NCBI GenBank assembly: GCA_025617745.1
Contig: CM046855.1
Location: 12,368,380-12,432,379 of the forward strand
Direction: 5' to 3'
Source: Heliocidaris erythrogramma
Taxonomy: Eukaryota; Echinodermata; Echinoidea; Camarodonta; Echinometridae
DNA: 64,000 bases
A program made the translations under genes and the position numbers. A model generated the notes under the pieces. It was not told the DNA's origin. It did not search any database and saw only the letters and a program-made list of their open reading frames with translations. Shown here in pieces: positions 1 to 11,696 of the stretch. Within the stretch, counting starts at the first letter, position 1. The number at the start of each line of letters is the position of its first letter.

Positions 1-11
1 TCCTGTATATA

Positions 12-641
12 CACTCAACCAAAAAAGTAAGTTCCCCCCTAGCATTTTTGGATATATCTCAAAAAGTATTTTACCGATTTTCATAATTCAAACGGGAATG
101 GATAGGGAATTTTATTACTCATAACATGAATGGCATATCATTGCCACCAGATATCATTATTGGTGTGAAAAAATGATTTTATGTCAAAATGCATGGAAAA
201 AAAGTTGCACTTTAGTGATTTGCATTGACTTTTACACAAATAATCAAACAATCACTCATGATTCTGAAATTTTAAGCATGGTTTATTGCATATTTCTCTA
301 TCTCTTTCTTTTCATGAGCATACAGTTTAATAGGGAAGCATATTGTACCTGAAGAAATTCCTGAGAATTACATAACAATTTAAAAAGGTCATTTGCTAAC
401 TTGCATAGGAAATGTACACAATATGCTTCATAACCTAAGTGCAACTTTTTTTCCCATGCATTTTGACATAAAATGCACTTTTTTTCACACCAATAATGAT
501 ATCTGGTGGCAATGATGTGCCATTCATGTTATGAGTAATACAATTTCCTATCCATTCCCGTTTGAATTATGAAAATCGGTAAAATACTTTTTGAGATATA
601 TCCAAAAATGCTAGGGGGGAACTTACTTTTTTGGTTGAGTG
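12..641. mobile_element. Palindromic TA-flanked MITE (copy 1)
   Basis: A non-autonomous DNA transposon with terminal inverted repeats of about 200 bp: the left arm starts CACTCAACCAAAAAAGTAAG and the right arm ends with its reverse complement. A TA dinucleotide sits on each side, which suggests a Tc1/mariner-type insertion. The middle (about 215-425) codes for nothing. A second copy lies at 59,783-60,329, and a short fragment of the same end lies at about 59,637-59,665. Confidence 0.75.
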
Positions 642-688
642 TATATAAGTACCTCCCCCAAAACTGATAATTGATTTTAGTTTTATAC

Positions 689-874
689 CATCACATGTGG
701 GAGCATTCGTTGAAAACGTTCCATCTGCACTACACGTCGTAGTAGCTTCTCCATTCAGGTTGAAACCGGTGCTACAGCTGTACTGACACTCAGTGTTGTA
801 ATTTACTGACATCCCCGCTGTACATCCAGTTACCTGAAGCTCCGCCGAAAGTGCCGGAACGTCACAGGTTGCAA
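689..874 (-). CDS. CCP exon A1 (most 3' of the visible exons)
   Basis: Type-A CCP module of 61 whole codons starting ATCDVPALSAELQVTGC, with TECQYSC and STGFNLNGE in the middle and DGTFSTNAPTCD at the end. The donor is GTATAA and the acceptor reads CGACAG. It differs from A2 and A3 by FN in place of YT after STG. The reading frame is intact. The downstream intron (low-coordinate side) runs straight into the palindromic MITE. Confidence 0.85.
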
Positions 875-1809
875 CTGTCGAGAAAATAAATATATAGATA
901 TTTTTGCTATAGCCCTCTTGAGCCTTCCGTAATCGACTGACGGATGGTGACAGTGCATGTGACAGTGGATAATCTTCCTCCTTCCTTTGAATGAGCTTGT
1001 AAATATTTGTAAATAATTTGTATTATAATGTAAATAGCACTCCAAAGGACATAAACTGAGGTCAATACACACATACACAAATATAGTTAGCAAGAATCTT
1101 CAGTCAAATTGAAGGAGGCAGACTTAATCTCAAGAAGAAGAAGAAGCTCGAATATTGCGCCCTACCGCAAAACCTATATGTTGTATAATACATTTTTTTG
1201 AGGGGGGGGGGTGAATGAGAGTACTTATCGCAAGTTGAAAATGTTCGCGTTGATGTTTCTTAATGTTTCCACATCTAATTCCTTTTAAAATTAAGTTAAT
1301 TGTAAAGATAAACAATCGGGTAGATTTTAATACCTTTTAATTATGTAATTTTCAAGAAATTGCCTCCATCAAAAGAGGTTGCAGAAATTGAAGGCAAAGG
1401 AAATAGATGAGTTTTTGAGAATATTCTAACCAAATAATGGGAAACCTTATTATTTACATGAAATCTACTGTTAATATTGAAAATTCTAACAAAATTAGGA
1501 AATATACTGTACTACCTGCGGCAACTACTGATACCTTTGTCCTACATCAATTACTTCATTTATTATTTTAATATAGAGTATTTCAATTTTTGTTTTTGTG
1601 TACGGCCTACAATGTTGCAGTTGACAGCTCATTATCACGGGTCACCGATCTTTTATGATCTGGAAAAGTAAATATGGATTCTACATAACCTGATATCTAA
1701 TGCGATTTTCACCCTTTTATAAGGTCTGGAACCTTTAAAAATGTTGACACTTTTTTCTCTCTAGTTTTGATGTGTTTTGTTCCCTTAATTTTGCTTTTTT
1801 GGTTGTCTG
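875..1809 (-). other. Intron upstream of exon A1
   Basis: No exon is seen. The sequence is homologous to the introns after 3,197 and 4,401, so it belongs to the same duplicated exon-intron unit. About 905-1,130 is extra relative to the copy at 3.2 kb and looks like an insertion. A G-run lies at 1,201-1,211. The stretch near 1,575-1,690 (tttgtttttgtgtacggcc and following) is again shared with 3,690-3,790. Confidence 0.6.
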
Positions 1810-2380
1810 GATTTCTTATCTGTCGTCAAAATGATTTATTATACACCTATCTCCAAGTACATCCACGGATTCCTTGCATTTGCCATCCTGTTTTGGATTT
1901 TAATTGATATGAATGCTCAACATGGATCCACTGGAGGCATTAACGTGTATATGAGGGAGGTACTCCTGGATTTACGCCCGAGACACCTTGGTCCTATATC
2001 CCCCGACTACGAACATTTTCCCCGCGAAATCAAGCTCCGAAAGCACGGGAAGAAAGGGGTGTGCGGAACAGAACACGAAAGCCTAAGTCAAAGCCATTAC
2101 CGACTATTCTATTCGGAAATGTTCGATCCCTCCCAAATAAGATGGATGAACTTCGTTCTAGTGTTCGCTACATGTTTGAATACAGAGAATCATGTATCAT
2201 GTGTTTTTCAGAGACCTGGTTGCATGATAACATACCCGATAACGAGCTTGAACTTAGAAATGTTCATTTGTTAAGATCAGATCGCACACAGGAATCCGGA
2301 AAATCAAGAGGGGAAGGGCTCTGTATGTACATTAATGAACAGTGGTGCACTAACTGGTCAGTAAACTACTACTGTTGGAT
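1810..2380 (+). mobile_element. LINE endonuclease fragment
   Basis: Plus-strand remnant of a non-LTR retrotransposon. The frame from 2,061 reads PLPTILFGNVRSLPNKMDEL, then CFSETWLHDNIPD and LLRSDRTQESGKSRGEGLC, which are the N-terminal blocks of a LINE apurinic endonuclease (N-V-R-S-L, S-E-T-W-L, R-x-D-R). An upstream open stretch from 1,831 is in another frame. The endonuclease is cut off after about 100 residues and no reverse transcriptase follows. It lies in the intron between exons A2 and A1, opposite to the host gene. Confidence 0.75.
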
Positions 2381-3011
2381 AACGATGACACAATGATGAT
2401 GGTAGTTTTAATGGAATAATACAATGACAATAGTAGTAGTAGTATATTAGTAGTAATAATAATAATAGTAATAATAAAATTAATAATAATAATAATAACT
2501 ATAATAATGATAACAATACTTAATAAAACAACTTACCTTTGTGCTGAAATGAGGGGGGCTATTGATGTAATTTTGCAAAACTCTGATAATAATGAACTAT
2601 TTTATGATTCGCAATAGCAATCTAAAAGACAATGAATTGAAGTACCCTGATAATGTTTGTTTATTCGTACGTATTTTCCATGTTTTCCTTTATTGCTGTA
2701 TATGTGTTACCTTTAATTGTTTCTTATATTTATGTATGTTCTTGATCTATACCAGTGGAAACCCTATTTCTTTGTAATTATGTTGCAAAAACGAAATAAA
2801 ATATCTTGTATCTTGTTGTTTTGTGTATTAGGGCACGATATATCCTCTTGAACTTAAAGCCTTTGGACGATAAAGATGGGTTATTTGGGACCAAAAAGGA
2901 GAAGGGAATTTATTACAAACCTTGACCAACGCCCTTGTAGCCCCCCATATATATATATATATATATATAAGTACCTCCCCCAAAACTGATAATTGATTTT
3001 TAGTTTTATAC
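2381..3011 (-). other. Intron with TAA/TAG-rich microsatellite and possible LINE tail
   Basis: At 2,400-2,520 there is a degenerate AAT/TAG microsatellite. At 2,640-2,815 a T-rich stretch with AATAAA near 2,795 could be the 3' tail of the truncated LINE above (inference). From about 2,820 the sequence matches 4,030-4,160, the intron next to exon A3. An (AT)n run at 2,947-2,970 precedes the exon A2 donor. Confidence 0.5.
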
Positions 3012-3197
3012 CATCACATGTGGGAGCATTCGTTGAAAACGTTCCATCTGCACTACACGTCGTAGTAGCTTCTCCATTCAGGGTGTAACCAGTGCTACAG
3101 CTGTATTGACACTCAGTGTTGTAATTTACTGACATCTCCGCTGTACATCCAGTTACCTGCAGCTCCGCCGTAAGTACCGGAACGTCACAGGTCGCAA
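3012..3197 (-). CDS. CCP exon A2
   Basis: Type-A CCP module, 186 nt, phase 1-1, starting ATCDVPVLTAELQVTGCTAE and ending FSTNAPTCD before a GTATAA donor. Distinguished from A1 and A3 by V after CDVP and by E in TAEMSV. Six cysteines are present and the frame is open. Confidence 0.85.
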
Positions 3198-4215
3198 CTG
3201 TCAAGAAAATAAATACATGCATATAAATAAGAGTTTTGCTACAGCCCTCTTGAATACGACGCCCTACCGTAAAGCCTATAGGCTGTATAATAACTTTTTT
3301 GAAGGGGGGGGGGGGGTGAATAACTTATCGCAAGTTGAAAGTTTTCGAGTTAATGGTTCTTAATGTTTCCACATCTAATTCCTTTTAAAAAGTTAATTGT
3401 AAATATAAACAATCAGGTAGATTTCACTACCTTTTAATTATGGAATTTTCAAGAAAATGTCTCCATCAAAAAAGGTTGCAGAAATTGAGGCAAAGGAAAT
3501 AGATAAATAATGAGTTTTTGAAAATGTTCTGACCAAATAATGGGAAACCTTATAATTTACATGAATTCTACTGTTGATATTGAAAATTCTGACAAAAATG
3601 AGGAGGTAGAATGTACTACCTACGGAAACTACTGATACCTTTCTCCTATATCAATTATTTCATTTATTATTTGAACAGAGTATTTCAATTTTTGTTTTTG
3701 TGTCCAGCCTACAATGGTGCAGTTGACTGCTCATTATAATGGAGCACCGATCTTTGTTGATCCGGAAAAGTAAATATGGATCCTGCATAACCTGATATCT
3801 AATGCGATTTTATCCCTGATTATAAGGTCTGGAACCTAATGATAAAAATGTTGACAGTTGACCCAAAATTATGGGGCCTGTTGAAATGAACCTTTGAAGA
3901 GATCTCTTGCTCCTCGAAAACGGAAAAGGACCTATTTCTCAGAGGTTTCAAAAGCAAATTGATTTTTTGGCTAAAATATGTACTTAATTTTGTTGGTGTT
4001 GATTTTTTTAAAGATGTTGTTGATGTTGTTGTTTTGTATCTTAGGGCACGATATATCCTCTTGTTTTTAAAGCCTTAATTGGACGCTAAAGATGGGTTGT
4101 TTGGGACCGAAAAGGAGAAGGGAATTTACTACAAACCTCAACCAACGCCCTTGTAGCCCTTACCATATATAAAAGTACCTCCCCCAAAACTGAAAATTGA
4201 TTTTTAGTTTTATAC
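3198..4215 (-). other. Intron between exons A3 and A2
   Basis: No coding signal. It is a diverged copy of the intron upstream of A1 (G-run at 3,305-3,316, pyrimidine-rich stretches) and carries no recognisable inserted element. The last part (4,026-4,160) is repeated at 2,815-2,945. Confidence 0.6.
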
Positions 4216-4401
4216 CATCACATGTGGGAGCATTCGTTGAAAACGTTCCATCTGCACTACACGTCGTAGTAGCTTCTCCGTTCAGGGTGTATCCAGTACT
4301 ACAGCTGTATTGACACTCAGTGTTGTAATTTGCTGACATCCCCGCTGTACATCCAGTTATCTGAAGCTCCGCCGTAAGTGCCGGAACGTCACAGGTCGCA
4401 A
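4216..4401 (-). CDS. CCP exon A3
   Basis: Type-A CCP module, 186 nt, phase 1-1, with ELQITGCTAGMSANYNTEC and STGYTLNGE. It is the first type-A module downstream of the EGF exon in the direction of transcription. The frame is open and the splice signals match A1 and A2. Confidence 0.85.
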
Positions 4402-4759
4402 CTGTCAAGAATAGGAAGAGATAGATCGATAAGAGTTTTGCTACAGCACTCTTGAGCCTTCCGTAATCGAAAAAGGTTGAAGGTAAAGGAAATAGATAAA
4501 TAATATAATAATAATGACCAAATAATAGCAATCCCTATTATTTACATGAAATATTGTTGAAATTCTGACTAAATACGGCAACCACTGTTACCTTTGTCCT
4601 ACATCAATTACATCATTTATTATTTGAATAGAGTATTTCGATTTTTCTAATTTTGTTACTTTTCATTAAGAGTTTGACTCTCGAAGCTTCTGATTTGCTC
4701 CCTGGTGTCAACATAGCTCTCGGAATCTATACCAACTGTTTTATGAGATATTAATTTAC
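4402..4759 (-). other. Intron between EGF exon and A3
   Basis: About 360 bp. The part next to A3 is related to the other type-A introns (it shares ccttccgtaatcga with the A1 intron). The EGF reading frame stays open into this intron to a TAA at 4,656-4,658, so an alternative longer terminal exon is possible. Confidence 0.5.
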
Positions 4760-4861
4760 CATCACTGCACGTCGCTCCACTATATCCAGAAGGGCAAGTA
4801 CAGCTCACATCCATTACGTCACATGTACCTCCGTTAACACAAGTGATGCTTCCACAACTTA
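4760..4861 (-). CDS. EGF-like exon
   Basis: A 102-nt minus-strand exon with no ATG, found by its cysteine pattern. It encodes SCGSITCVNGG, then TCDVMDVSC and TCPSGYSGATCSD: six cysteines spaced as an EGF domain (C-x4-C-x5-C-x7-C-x-C-x8-C). The acceptor is CAACAG and the donor GGTAAAT, both phase 1, the same phase as the CCP exons, so it can be spliced between type-B and type-A CCPs. It lacks the D/N-x-D/N-E/Q start of calcium-binding EGFs. If the GTAAAT donor is skipped, the frame stays open to 4,656. Confidence 0.8.
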
Positions 4862-5339
4862 CTGTTGAGAGTCAAGTCAAACATGATAGATAAGAAGTTA
4901 CATTGTTAATATGTGAAAAGTCAAATTTCATCACAAATATCAATGTTTAAGTTTGTATTGGGCAGACTCCCATCTACGAGAGACCTTGATCTCCTATGTA
5001 CAACCACGTAATGTAAGTCAGTCATGGATGATCTAGTACTGTTCCACTACAGGAAATTGATTACGGTTCCCTGAATACCATCATGAAATTTTTCATACAA
5101 GATTACATACTTCAAATGTCAGCCATTCATAGAGATGAATACAGTACAATAAAATAAAATGTAATAAAATTTTACATGGTAAATTCTACTGTATTGCAAA
5201 TACAATAAACGGAATTCGAACGGGAAGAGAACAAAGACGAGACCAAAATAACGGAATTAATGTGCATACCAGCTTAAAATACATTTCTTAAATTCATTTT
5301 TAATACCTGGTTATTGTAGGATAACATCGTATATTCATT
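4862..5339 (-). other. Intron sequence, no feature seen
   Basis: Part of the 5.5-kb intron between the EGF exon and the first type-B CCP exon. A/T-rich, with an ATAAAATAAAATG-like stretch near 5,148-5,170. No exon or named element was recognised. Confidence 0.4.
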
Positions 5340-5489
5340 GGCGGATCCAGCGGGGGGGGGGGGGGGCACTTCCGGCCCGTGCCCCCCCCCCTTTTTGGAA
5401 GAAAAGTATGCATACGGGTCTACCTTTTCCAAAAATTGAAAAACCTGTATGTGCCCTCCCCCCCCCTTATACTAAATCCTGGATCCGCC
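5340..5489. mobile_element. Short MITE with GGCGGATCCAG ends
   Basis: A 150-bp element bounded by the inverted pair GGCGGATCCAG (5,340-5,350) and CTGGATCCGCC (5,479-5,489), with long G and C runs inside. Related diverged copies lie at about 39,810-40,115 and from about 56,765, and a fragment lies at about 59,665-59,775. Confidence 0.6.
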
Positions 5490-6179
5490 CCTGGTATATT
5501 TATAGGTATATTTTTCCACATGTCAGGACCAACATGTTTTATCGATTTATGAGCAAGTGAAGTTGTTAGGTTTATAAGATGAATATTTCCCCCCTGAATA
5601 TGAGGTGTGACAACTCTACCAAATTATTTTTCCTGTCAGCCTAGAATTCCTGAGCTTGATGCAGAGAAGCTTTGCAGCATCTCTAGCATCTCCCAAACAG
5701 AAAGAGCCCTTTTTTATATCGATTTTATTTTGTTGTTGCTAAAATGGGGTTGTTATTGGTGTTGCTGTTACGTGCCGTTGAGCCGTTTCCAACTCCTCGT
5801 TACCCTATGGCCAAACTCTCTTCACTTTATTCTGCCACGTGCAACTTTGCACAGCTATTTTATGGACTTGTCTGTTTCTTTGAAGACACATTCTTTCCAA
5901 GCATAATGTCCCGAGTACAAAGAAGCATATATACATAAAAACGCCCCTATTTCCAAAGACATCATGCTTGGAAATTGGGGGGAGGGGGGGGGGGGGGTAT
6001 GTTTCCTTGTATTCCTAAAGCGTTTGGACACTATGGAGTTGCTTTGCCCTTAAAAGGGACCAGTATCGATGAACAGCTAGCTATTGATTACAGGTGTCAT
6101 ATAAAATTGTAAAATCAGCACTTATTTTCTTATTTACTATATAAATCTATATACCTACCTATTATACCTATTATGCTAG
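5490..6179. other. Unassigned intronic sequence
   Basis: Contains an imperfect inverted pair near 5,893-5,907 and 5,961-5,976 (ttccaagcat and atgcttggaa), a G-run at 5,978-5,997, and nothing else recognisable. Open stretches at 5,607-5,938 have no protein-like features. Confidence 0.35.
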
Positions 6180-9100
6180 TAGTCTTGACTACGCGACCCC
6201 TTCGAGAACTTAACACAAATGAGTCACAATATTGTGCGCACCCCCGTAATCCTATTGTTCCCCTTCGCCACTCACGCGCGGCAACACGCAACGGCCATCT
6301 TCCTCACCTGCAGGGACATCCCTAAGGTAGCAAGAAATGAAGGAATTGGACGAACGCCAATAAGCAGCCTCCAAAATATCATCAAGCGCCACACCTTGAA
6401 ACAGAGCCCAGGAAGTGCTGACACTACGAGTGTCATGAGCATGAGGCTTACTGTCAGATACAAGAGCCTCTGTGCCAGCAGCCCTAATAGCCTCGACGAT
6501 CCATCTAGAAATGGAATCAAGAGAAGCAGGAGAAAAAGGCTCTCGAGTGATCAGGAACAACTGATCATCCTTACGATAAGACTTAATCCTATCAATATAC
6601 CATTTGAGAGCTCTAACAGGACACCAAACTTTGTCCTCGCGCACTGACGAAAATCCCGAAAGCGGACAAAGAAAAATCTCAACAGGGCCAGAGGAAGCCG
6701 TTTGATTCTTGGCAATGAAAGAAGCCTTAGGAATCAATCTAACACCTTTTCTCTCCCAGCGAACATGACCAGGAGTAAGACAGAGGGCATGAAGAGTACT
6801 GCGCCTCTGCCCAGAGGCAATGGCTACCAAAAAGAGCGTCTTAACCGTAAAATGGTGAAGCGAAGCTTCACCTAAAGGCTCAAAAGGAGGCTTCGCCAGG
6901 GCTTCTAAGACCTTAGGCAGGCTCCAAGACGGGACTAACTTAGAACGCGGAGGACGTTTCAGAAAGAACGACCGAATCAAACCACACAACAGCGGGGAAT
7001 TAGAAATCCCCGAACCATCTGAGAAGCCCGAGTGAATGGCCCCGATCGCCGATCGGTAGCCTCGGATAGTAGAGATGGATCTCCCTTTGTCAAATAGCGA
7101 GATTAGAATATCCGCAATTGAACCAATAGGAGCCTTAGACGGGGTTTGATTCCGTTTCTTTACACCAAAGGAAAAAGACCGAAAGACGGGAATTATAAAT
7201 TTCCCTAGTAGAAACTTTACGACTGGACATTAAAAAGTCCGCGGCTCTATCAGAGAGACCCGACTGTCTTGCAGATTCCCCGACAGGGGCCAAGCAGTCA
7301 AATGAAGGGACTCTGGATTGTGGTGAAGAATCCCCGAGAGGGGCTGCAACACCAGATCCGCTCTTAACGGAAGAAGGAACGGTTGAGCCGCCAGAAGGCT
7401 CATTTAGCTCCGGAAACCAACTCCTCCTGGGCCAAAAGGGAGCTATCACAAGCACCCGAGCCCGATCTTCCCTGATCTTCCGCAAGACTCGCGGAATCAG
7501 CTGGAAGGGAGGAAAGGCAAATCCTCGAAGATTCTCCCAACTGAGAGAAAGCATCGAGAGCCCAAGCTCCCCAATCGCGCGCACGGGAGCAATAGATCCA
7601 CTTCCACTTCCAGTGGACCCAGGCAACTGCGAATGCGGCAAAAGACCTCTGGATGGAGCATCCATTCTGATGGAAGACACCTGCCCTGAGACAGAAAATC
7701 CGCAATGAGGTTTTCCTGACCGGGGATGAAAGAGGGCACGGGTGTGATCGCCATGCGACGACACCACCTCCACAGCTGTGCTGCTAGGGCATTCAGGGTA
7801 GCAGAACGAGTGCCTACTTGGCGATTGATATAAGCCGCCACAGTGACATTGTCCGTGAGGATCAGAAATGAACGACTGAGAAACCGACTTCTGAAATGAA
7901 GCAGGGTTAATAGAACTGCCATAAACTCCAGGACATTGATATGGGGAAGAGTCCCAAGATGAGCAATCCCCCGCGACCGTGCTGCCATTGCAATGTCCTC
8001 CCAACCGAGAGGCGTCCGTCGAAACCGAGATCGACGGAAGGGGGTACGGAAGGACTTGCCTCGCGCAAGAAACTTCTCATTCGTCCAACGAGAGAGAAGA
8101 GACTTGATTCCTATTGGTACTGGAATCCAGACCAACAGAGAATCCTTGCCCGGCTTGTAAAACTTGAGGAGATGTCTCTGAAACGGTCTCATAAAGAGCC
8201 GGCAATCCTCCAGAACATCGACTAGACTGGCTAGATAGCCCAAGAACTGAAGCCACTGTCGGGCCTTGACCTTTCTGGCCAGCATGAGCTTGCGAGCTGC
8301 CGAGACAATGATGAGAATCCTGTCTCGACTGGGCCGAGCCAACTGATTCCGAATGTCTAACACAGCCCCCAGAAAAACTGGGCTCCGAGTAGGAACTAAC
8401 TCTGTTTTTTCCCCAATTTATTAGGAAACCAAAGTCTTGAGTAAGATTGACGAGCAAACGAGTCTCGTCTAACAAACGATCGCGCGACTCCGCTAGGAGA
8501 AGCCAATCGTCCAGGTAGCAAAATAGCCGAAGGCCGCGTCGCCTCAGTGAGGCTGCCAGCATGGCTACAACCTGAGTAAAAACCCGAGGGGCTGGGCGCA
8601 GCCCGAAGGGAAGAGCGCGAAAGCGAAAAGTCTCTGAGAGGAAGGAAAAACCCTAGAAGAATGAATGGGAATATGGAAATACGCATCTTTGAGATCTATC
8701 GAGACTGCGTAGTCCTTCCTCTTGATCAACGGGAGAATGGAGGCGAGAGTCTCCATCCGAAAATGTACTGAAGGAATGAATTTGTTTATTCTTTTCAAGT
8801 TCAGTATCAAATGAGGTTTTCCCAAGCGCTTGGGAATAACAAAAGTCGGAGAAAGGTAAAAAGACAGCCAGTCTCTTACCCTTTCTATAGCCCTCTTTTT
8901 CAACAGAGATTCGATCTCCGATGAGGCATGAGAACGAGCGAGGGCAGACATGTGAGGTGACCGAGTTCTTATAGCCCCTCCGGGGAGCGGGGCGGACAGA
9001 TCTACGAAGAATCCGTCTCGCCCGACAAAGAGAACAAAAGCGTCCCCCGGAGATGGCCTCCCAAGCGGGGAGAAAGGAACGAAGACGGCCACCTACCAAG

Positions 9101-10170
9101 TCGCGGACAGAGGCCCGCGTCGACTTAGAGTGAGCGCGAAACTGCGTAATCAAGACAGAGACCTGTTTTCGCGCATCGATTTCTCTTTGAAAAACCGTAG
9201 CAAATTGACCGCCAAAAAGCGAAGGACCCCGAGACGGAACATCCCGGAGAAGCGGTGCGATGTCCGACTCCTTAACCCCCAAGGGCCGTAAGAACCAAGA
9301 CTCTGCGACGGTACATGATCGAGGCAGCTACAGTGGAAAGCTGTGACCACTGCAAACTAAACAGGATGCTTAATCAGCCTTTTATGGTTGATTCCTCTTT
9401 GTCTGTGACGGGATCACATGCGCCTCCTATTCTCGCAGCCCTCGGGGCTCCGCCGGATGAGGAGACTTATGGTGGTCCATGGGAGGATCCGGCTGTTTCG
9501 GCTTTTGTTCGTGATCCTTTGTCACGATCAATTCAGGCAGAACCAGATTTAGAGGCGGCCTCTCAAGCTTCGGTTTCCGAATCGCTGGGGCAGGCAGAGC
9601 CTCAGTCGCTCTCCCTTTGTGGGGTAGAAGCGATTGCTTTGTTGTCCTAATATCTCCCTGATTTTCAGTCAGCCCGCGCGCAGGGTTCGACTTCGCGTTG
9701 GTTCAGGCAGCAGGATTCCTCCGAGGGTATTTCTCTTGCGGAGGATTTCAAGCTGGAGTATGACCGCATTGAAGCGGCGCTTCTAATTAGTCTCAATGTC
9801 CGACCCTTAGGCTTCTTTTTGGCTGGCTCAACAAGAGCCGAAGCCGAAACCCGCTTTTTAGAGCGTTTATTCGGTTTCGTTCGGATCCCCAACCCGCTTC
9901 GGAAACACGAACCGAACCCTCCGCTGAGGGACGCTCACCTTCCTCTACGGGAGAAGTGCGCTGGGGGTATGAACCCAAAGACGCGCACAAATTACCCATA
10001 TCGGCTGAGCAAAAAGATGCAACAGCCATGGGCCGGGCGCCCAAGGCGCCCAGTGCGAGGGCGGACCGGGATGCGTCTTTTTTTTTTGTAACCAAGCCTA
10101 GGCAGAAACCCCTTTTTGAAGACTTTGAAAGAGACTACAAGTATCGGACTTGTATTTTCTTACTCAGTCA
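6180..10170 (-). mobile_element. DIRS-type tyrosine-recombinase retrotransposon, broken
   Basis: A minus-strand retrotransposon fossil in the intron between the EGF exon and the first type-B CCP exon. In coding order the recognisable parts are a basic, gag-like region (about 9.3-10.1 kb), reverse transcriptase (about 8.1-9.0 kb, with an LDD-type active-site box), RNase H (about 7.5-8.1 kb) and a tyrosine recombinase (about 6.25-7.2 kb, with an HDTRS box). RT followed by RNase H and a tyrosine recombinase rather than a DDE integrase is diagnostic of the DIRS order. Its G+C content is well above that of the flanks. The coding region is interrupted in several places, so it looks inactive, but long stretches remain readable, which suggests moderate age. 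Terminal repeats could not be delimited, and the outer coordinates are approximate. Confidence 0.85.
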
Positions 10171-10210
10171 CCTTATTTTTAAATAAGCAAAAGAAAATTT
10201 CGTAATATAA

Positions 10211-10281
10211 ACTTCTGCCGAAGTTCGAACTCGTGGTTCTTTCACCAAGAGAAGACTGGATTATCCGATTGCGCCACACAG
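10211..10281 (-). tRNA. tRNA-like pseudogene or SINE head
   Basis: The minus strand reads TGGCGCAATCGGATAAT (A-box-like) and, 30 bases on, GAGTTCGAACTTCG (B-box-like), and the two ends pair over about six bases (TTCTG with CAGAA). The anticodon stem is short, the base before the anticodon is not U, and the D-stem is poor, so a working tRNA is unlikely. The sequence recalls Arg-type tRNAs. It lies just outside the DIRS element. Confidence 0.4.
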
Positions 10282-10423
10282 AAGAGCTGCTCGATGCCCT
10301 TGCTTGTTTAATTATATCGCTATAATTCGTTTTCATGAATATTTATGCAGACTAGTCTTGACGGAATAAACCGTAATCAGTCAGATTTGGTTAACATTGT
10401 TAATAGATGTAAAGTTCCTTTAC

Positions 10424-10606
10424 CGTCACATGTAGGGACAGCTGGTGAGAACGTCCCATCCGCACCACATGTCGAAGTAGGACCTCCATTAATGGTATAA
10501 CCAGTTGTACAGCTATAGGTGCACTCTGTGTTTGAAGCCACTGTTCCTCCATCTGTACATCCAGTTACCTCCAACCCCGTCGTAAGGGATGGAACGGTAC
10601 AGTCAA
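10424..10606 (-). CDS. CCP exon B1
   Basis: Starts D-C-TVPSLTTGLEVTGC. Special residues are TDGGTVASNTEC (N in place of S before TEC). Ends FSPAVPTCD. It is the most 3' type-B exon, separated from the EGF exon by 5.5 kb that holds the DIRS element. Confidence 0.85.
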
Positions 10607-10848
10607 CTGAAATAGTATAGTAAGATAATAACTGAATAATGATAGTAATACTGACAATAATCATAACAAAAGTAATGATAATAATTATGATAAGAATAAC
10701 AATAATGACAACTCGAACGAAAACAAGATGTTTCTATTAAAAATTTACTTCATTTTGTTGGATGTAAGAATACGTCGTGAGGTACCTTTGGCAAAAACAA
10801 ATCAGTCAGATTTGGTTAACATAGTTAATAGATGTAAAGTTCCTTTAC

Positions 10849-11031
10849 CGTTACATGTAGGGACAGCTGGTGAAAACGTCCCATCCGCACCACATGTCGA
10901 AGTAGGACCTCCATTAATGGTATAACCAGTCGTACAGCTATAGGTGCACTCTGTGCTCGAAGCCACTGTTCCTCCCTCTGTACATCCAGTTACCTCTAAA
11001 CCCGTCGTAAGGGATGGAACGGTACAACCAA
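10849..11031 (-). CDS. CCP exon B2
   Basis: Starts G-C-TVPSL; TEGGTVASSTEC; the last whole codon is AAC, giving PTCN where nearly all other copies have PTCD. Exon and flanking intron are nearly identical to B3, so B2 and B3 are a recent pair. Confidence 0.85.
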
Positions 11032-11273
11032 CTGAAAAAGTATAGTTCGAAAATAATTGAATAATGACAGTAATACTGATAATAATCATAACAAAAGTAA
11101 TGATAATAATTATGATAAGAATAACAATAATGACAACTCGAACGAAAACAAGATGTTTCTATTAAAAATTTACTTCATTTTGTTGGATGTAAGAATACGT
11201 CGTGAGGTACCTTTGGCAAAAACAAATCAGTCAGATTTGGTTAACATAGTTAATAGATGTAAAGTTCCTTTAC

Positions 11274-11456
11274 CGTTACATGTAGGGACAGCTGGTGAAA
11301 ACGTCCCATCCGCACCACATGTCGAAGTAGGACCTCCATTAATGGTATAGCCAGTCGTACAGCTATAGGGGCATTCTGTGCTCGAAGCCACTGTTCCTCC
11401 CTCTGTACATCCAGTTACCTCCAACCCCGTCGTAAGGGATGGAACGGTACAACCAA
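11274..11456 (-). CDS. CCP exon B3
   Basis: Like B2 (ends PTCN), but with ECPYSC in place of ECTYSC, so a proline lies between two cysteines. Open frame, phase 1-1. Confidence 0.85.
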
Positions 11457-11696
11457 CTGAAAAAATACAGTTAGAAAATAATTGATAATGATAGTAATAC
11501 TGACAACAATCATAACAAAAGTAATGATAATATTCATAATAATAAGAATAATACTAATTACAACAGTAACAAAAACAAGATGTATCTAAAAGTTACTTTA
11601 TTTTGTTGGAAGTAAGAATACGTCATGAGGTATCTTTGGCAAAAACAGATCAGTCAGGTTTGGTTATCATTGTTAATAGATGTAAAGTTCCTTTAC

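Noticed and set aside
5607-5938. Two overlapping plus-strand frames of 64-99 codons
   Set aside because: No conserved residues, no splice context, and intronic to the CCP locus on the opposite strand.
9315-9650. Plus-strand 111-codon frame beside the DIRS reverse transcriptase
   Set aside because: Lies opposite the probable gag-like region of the DIRS element and shows no family motif; treated as part of the fossil.
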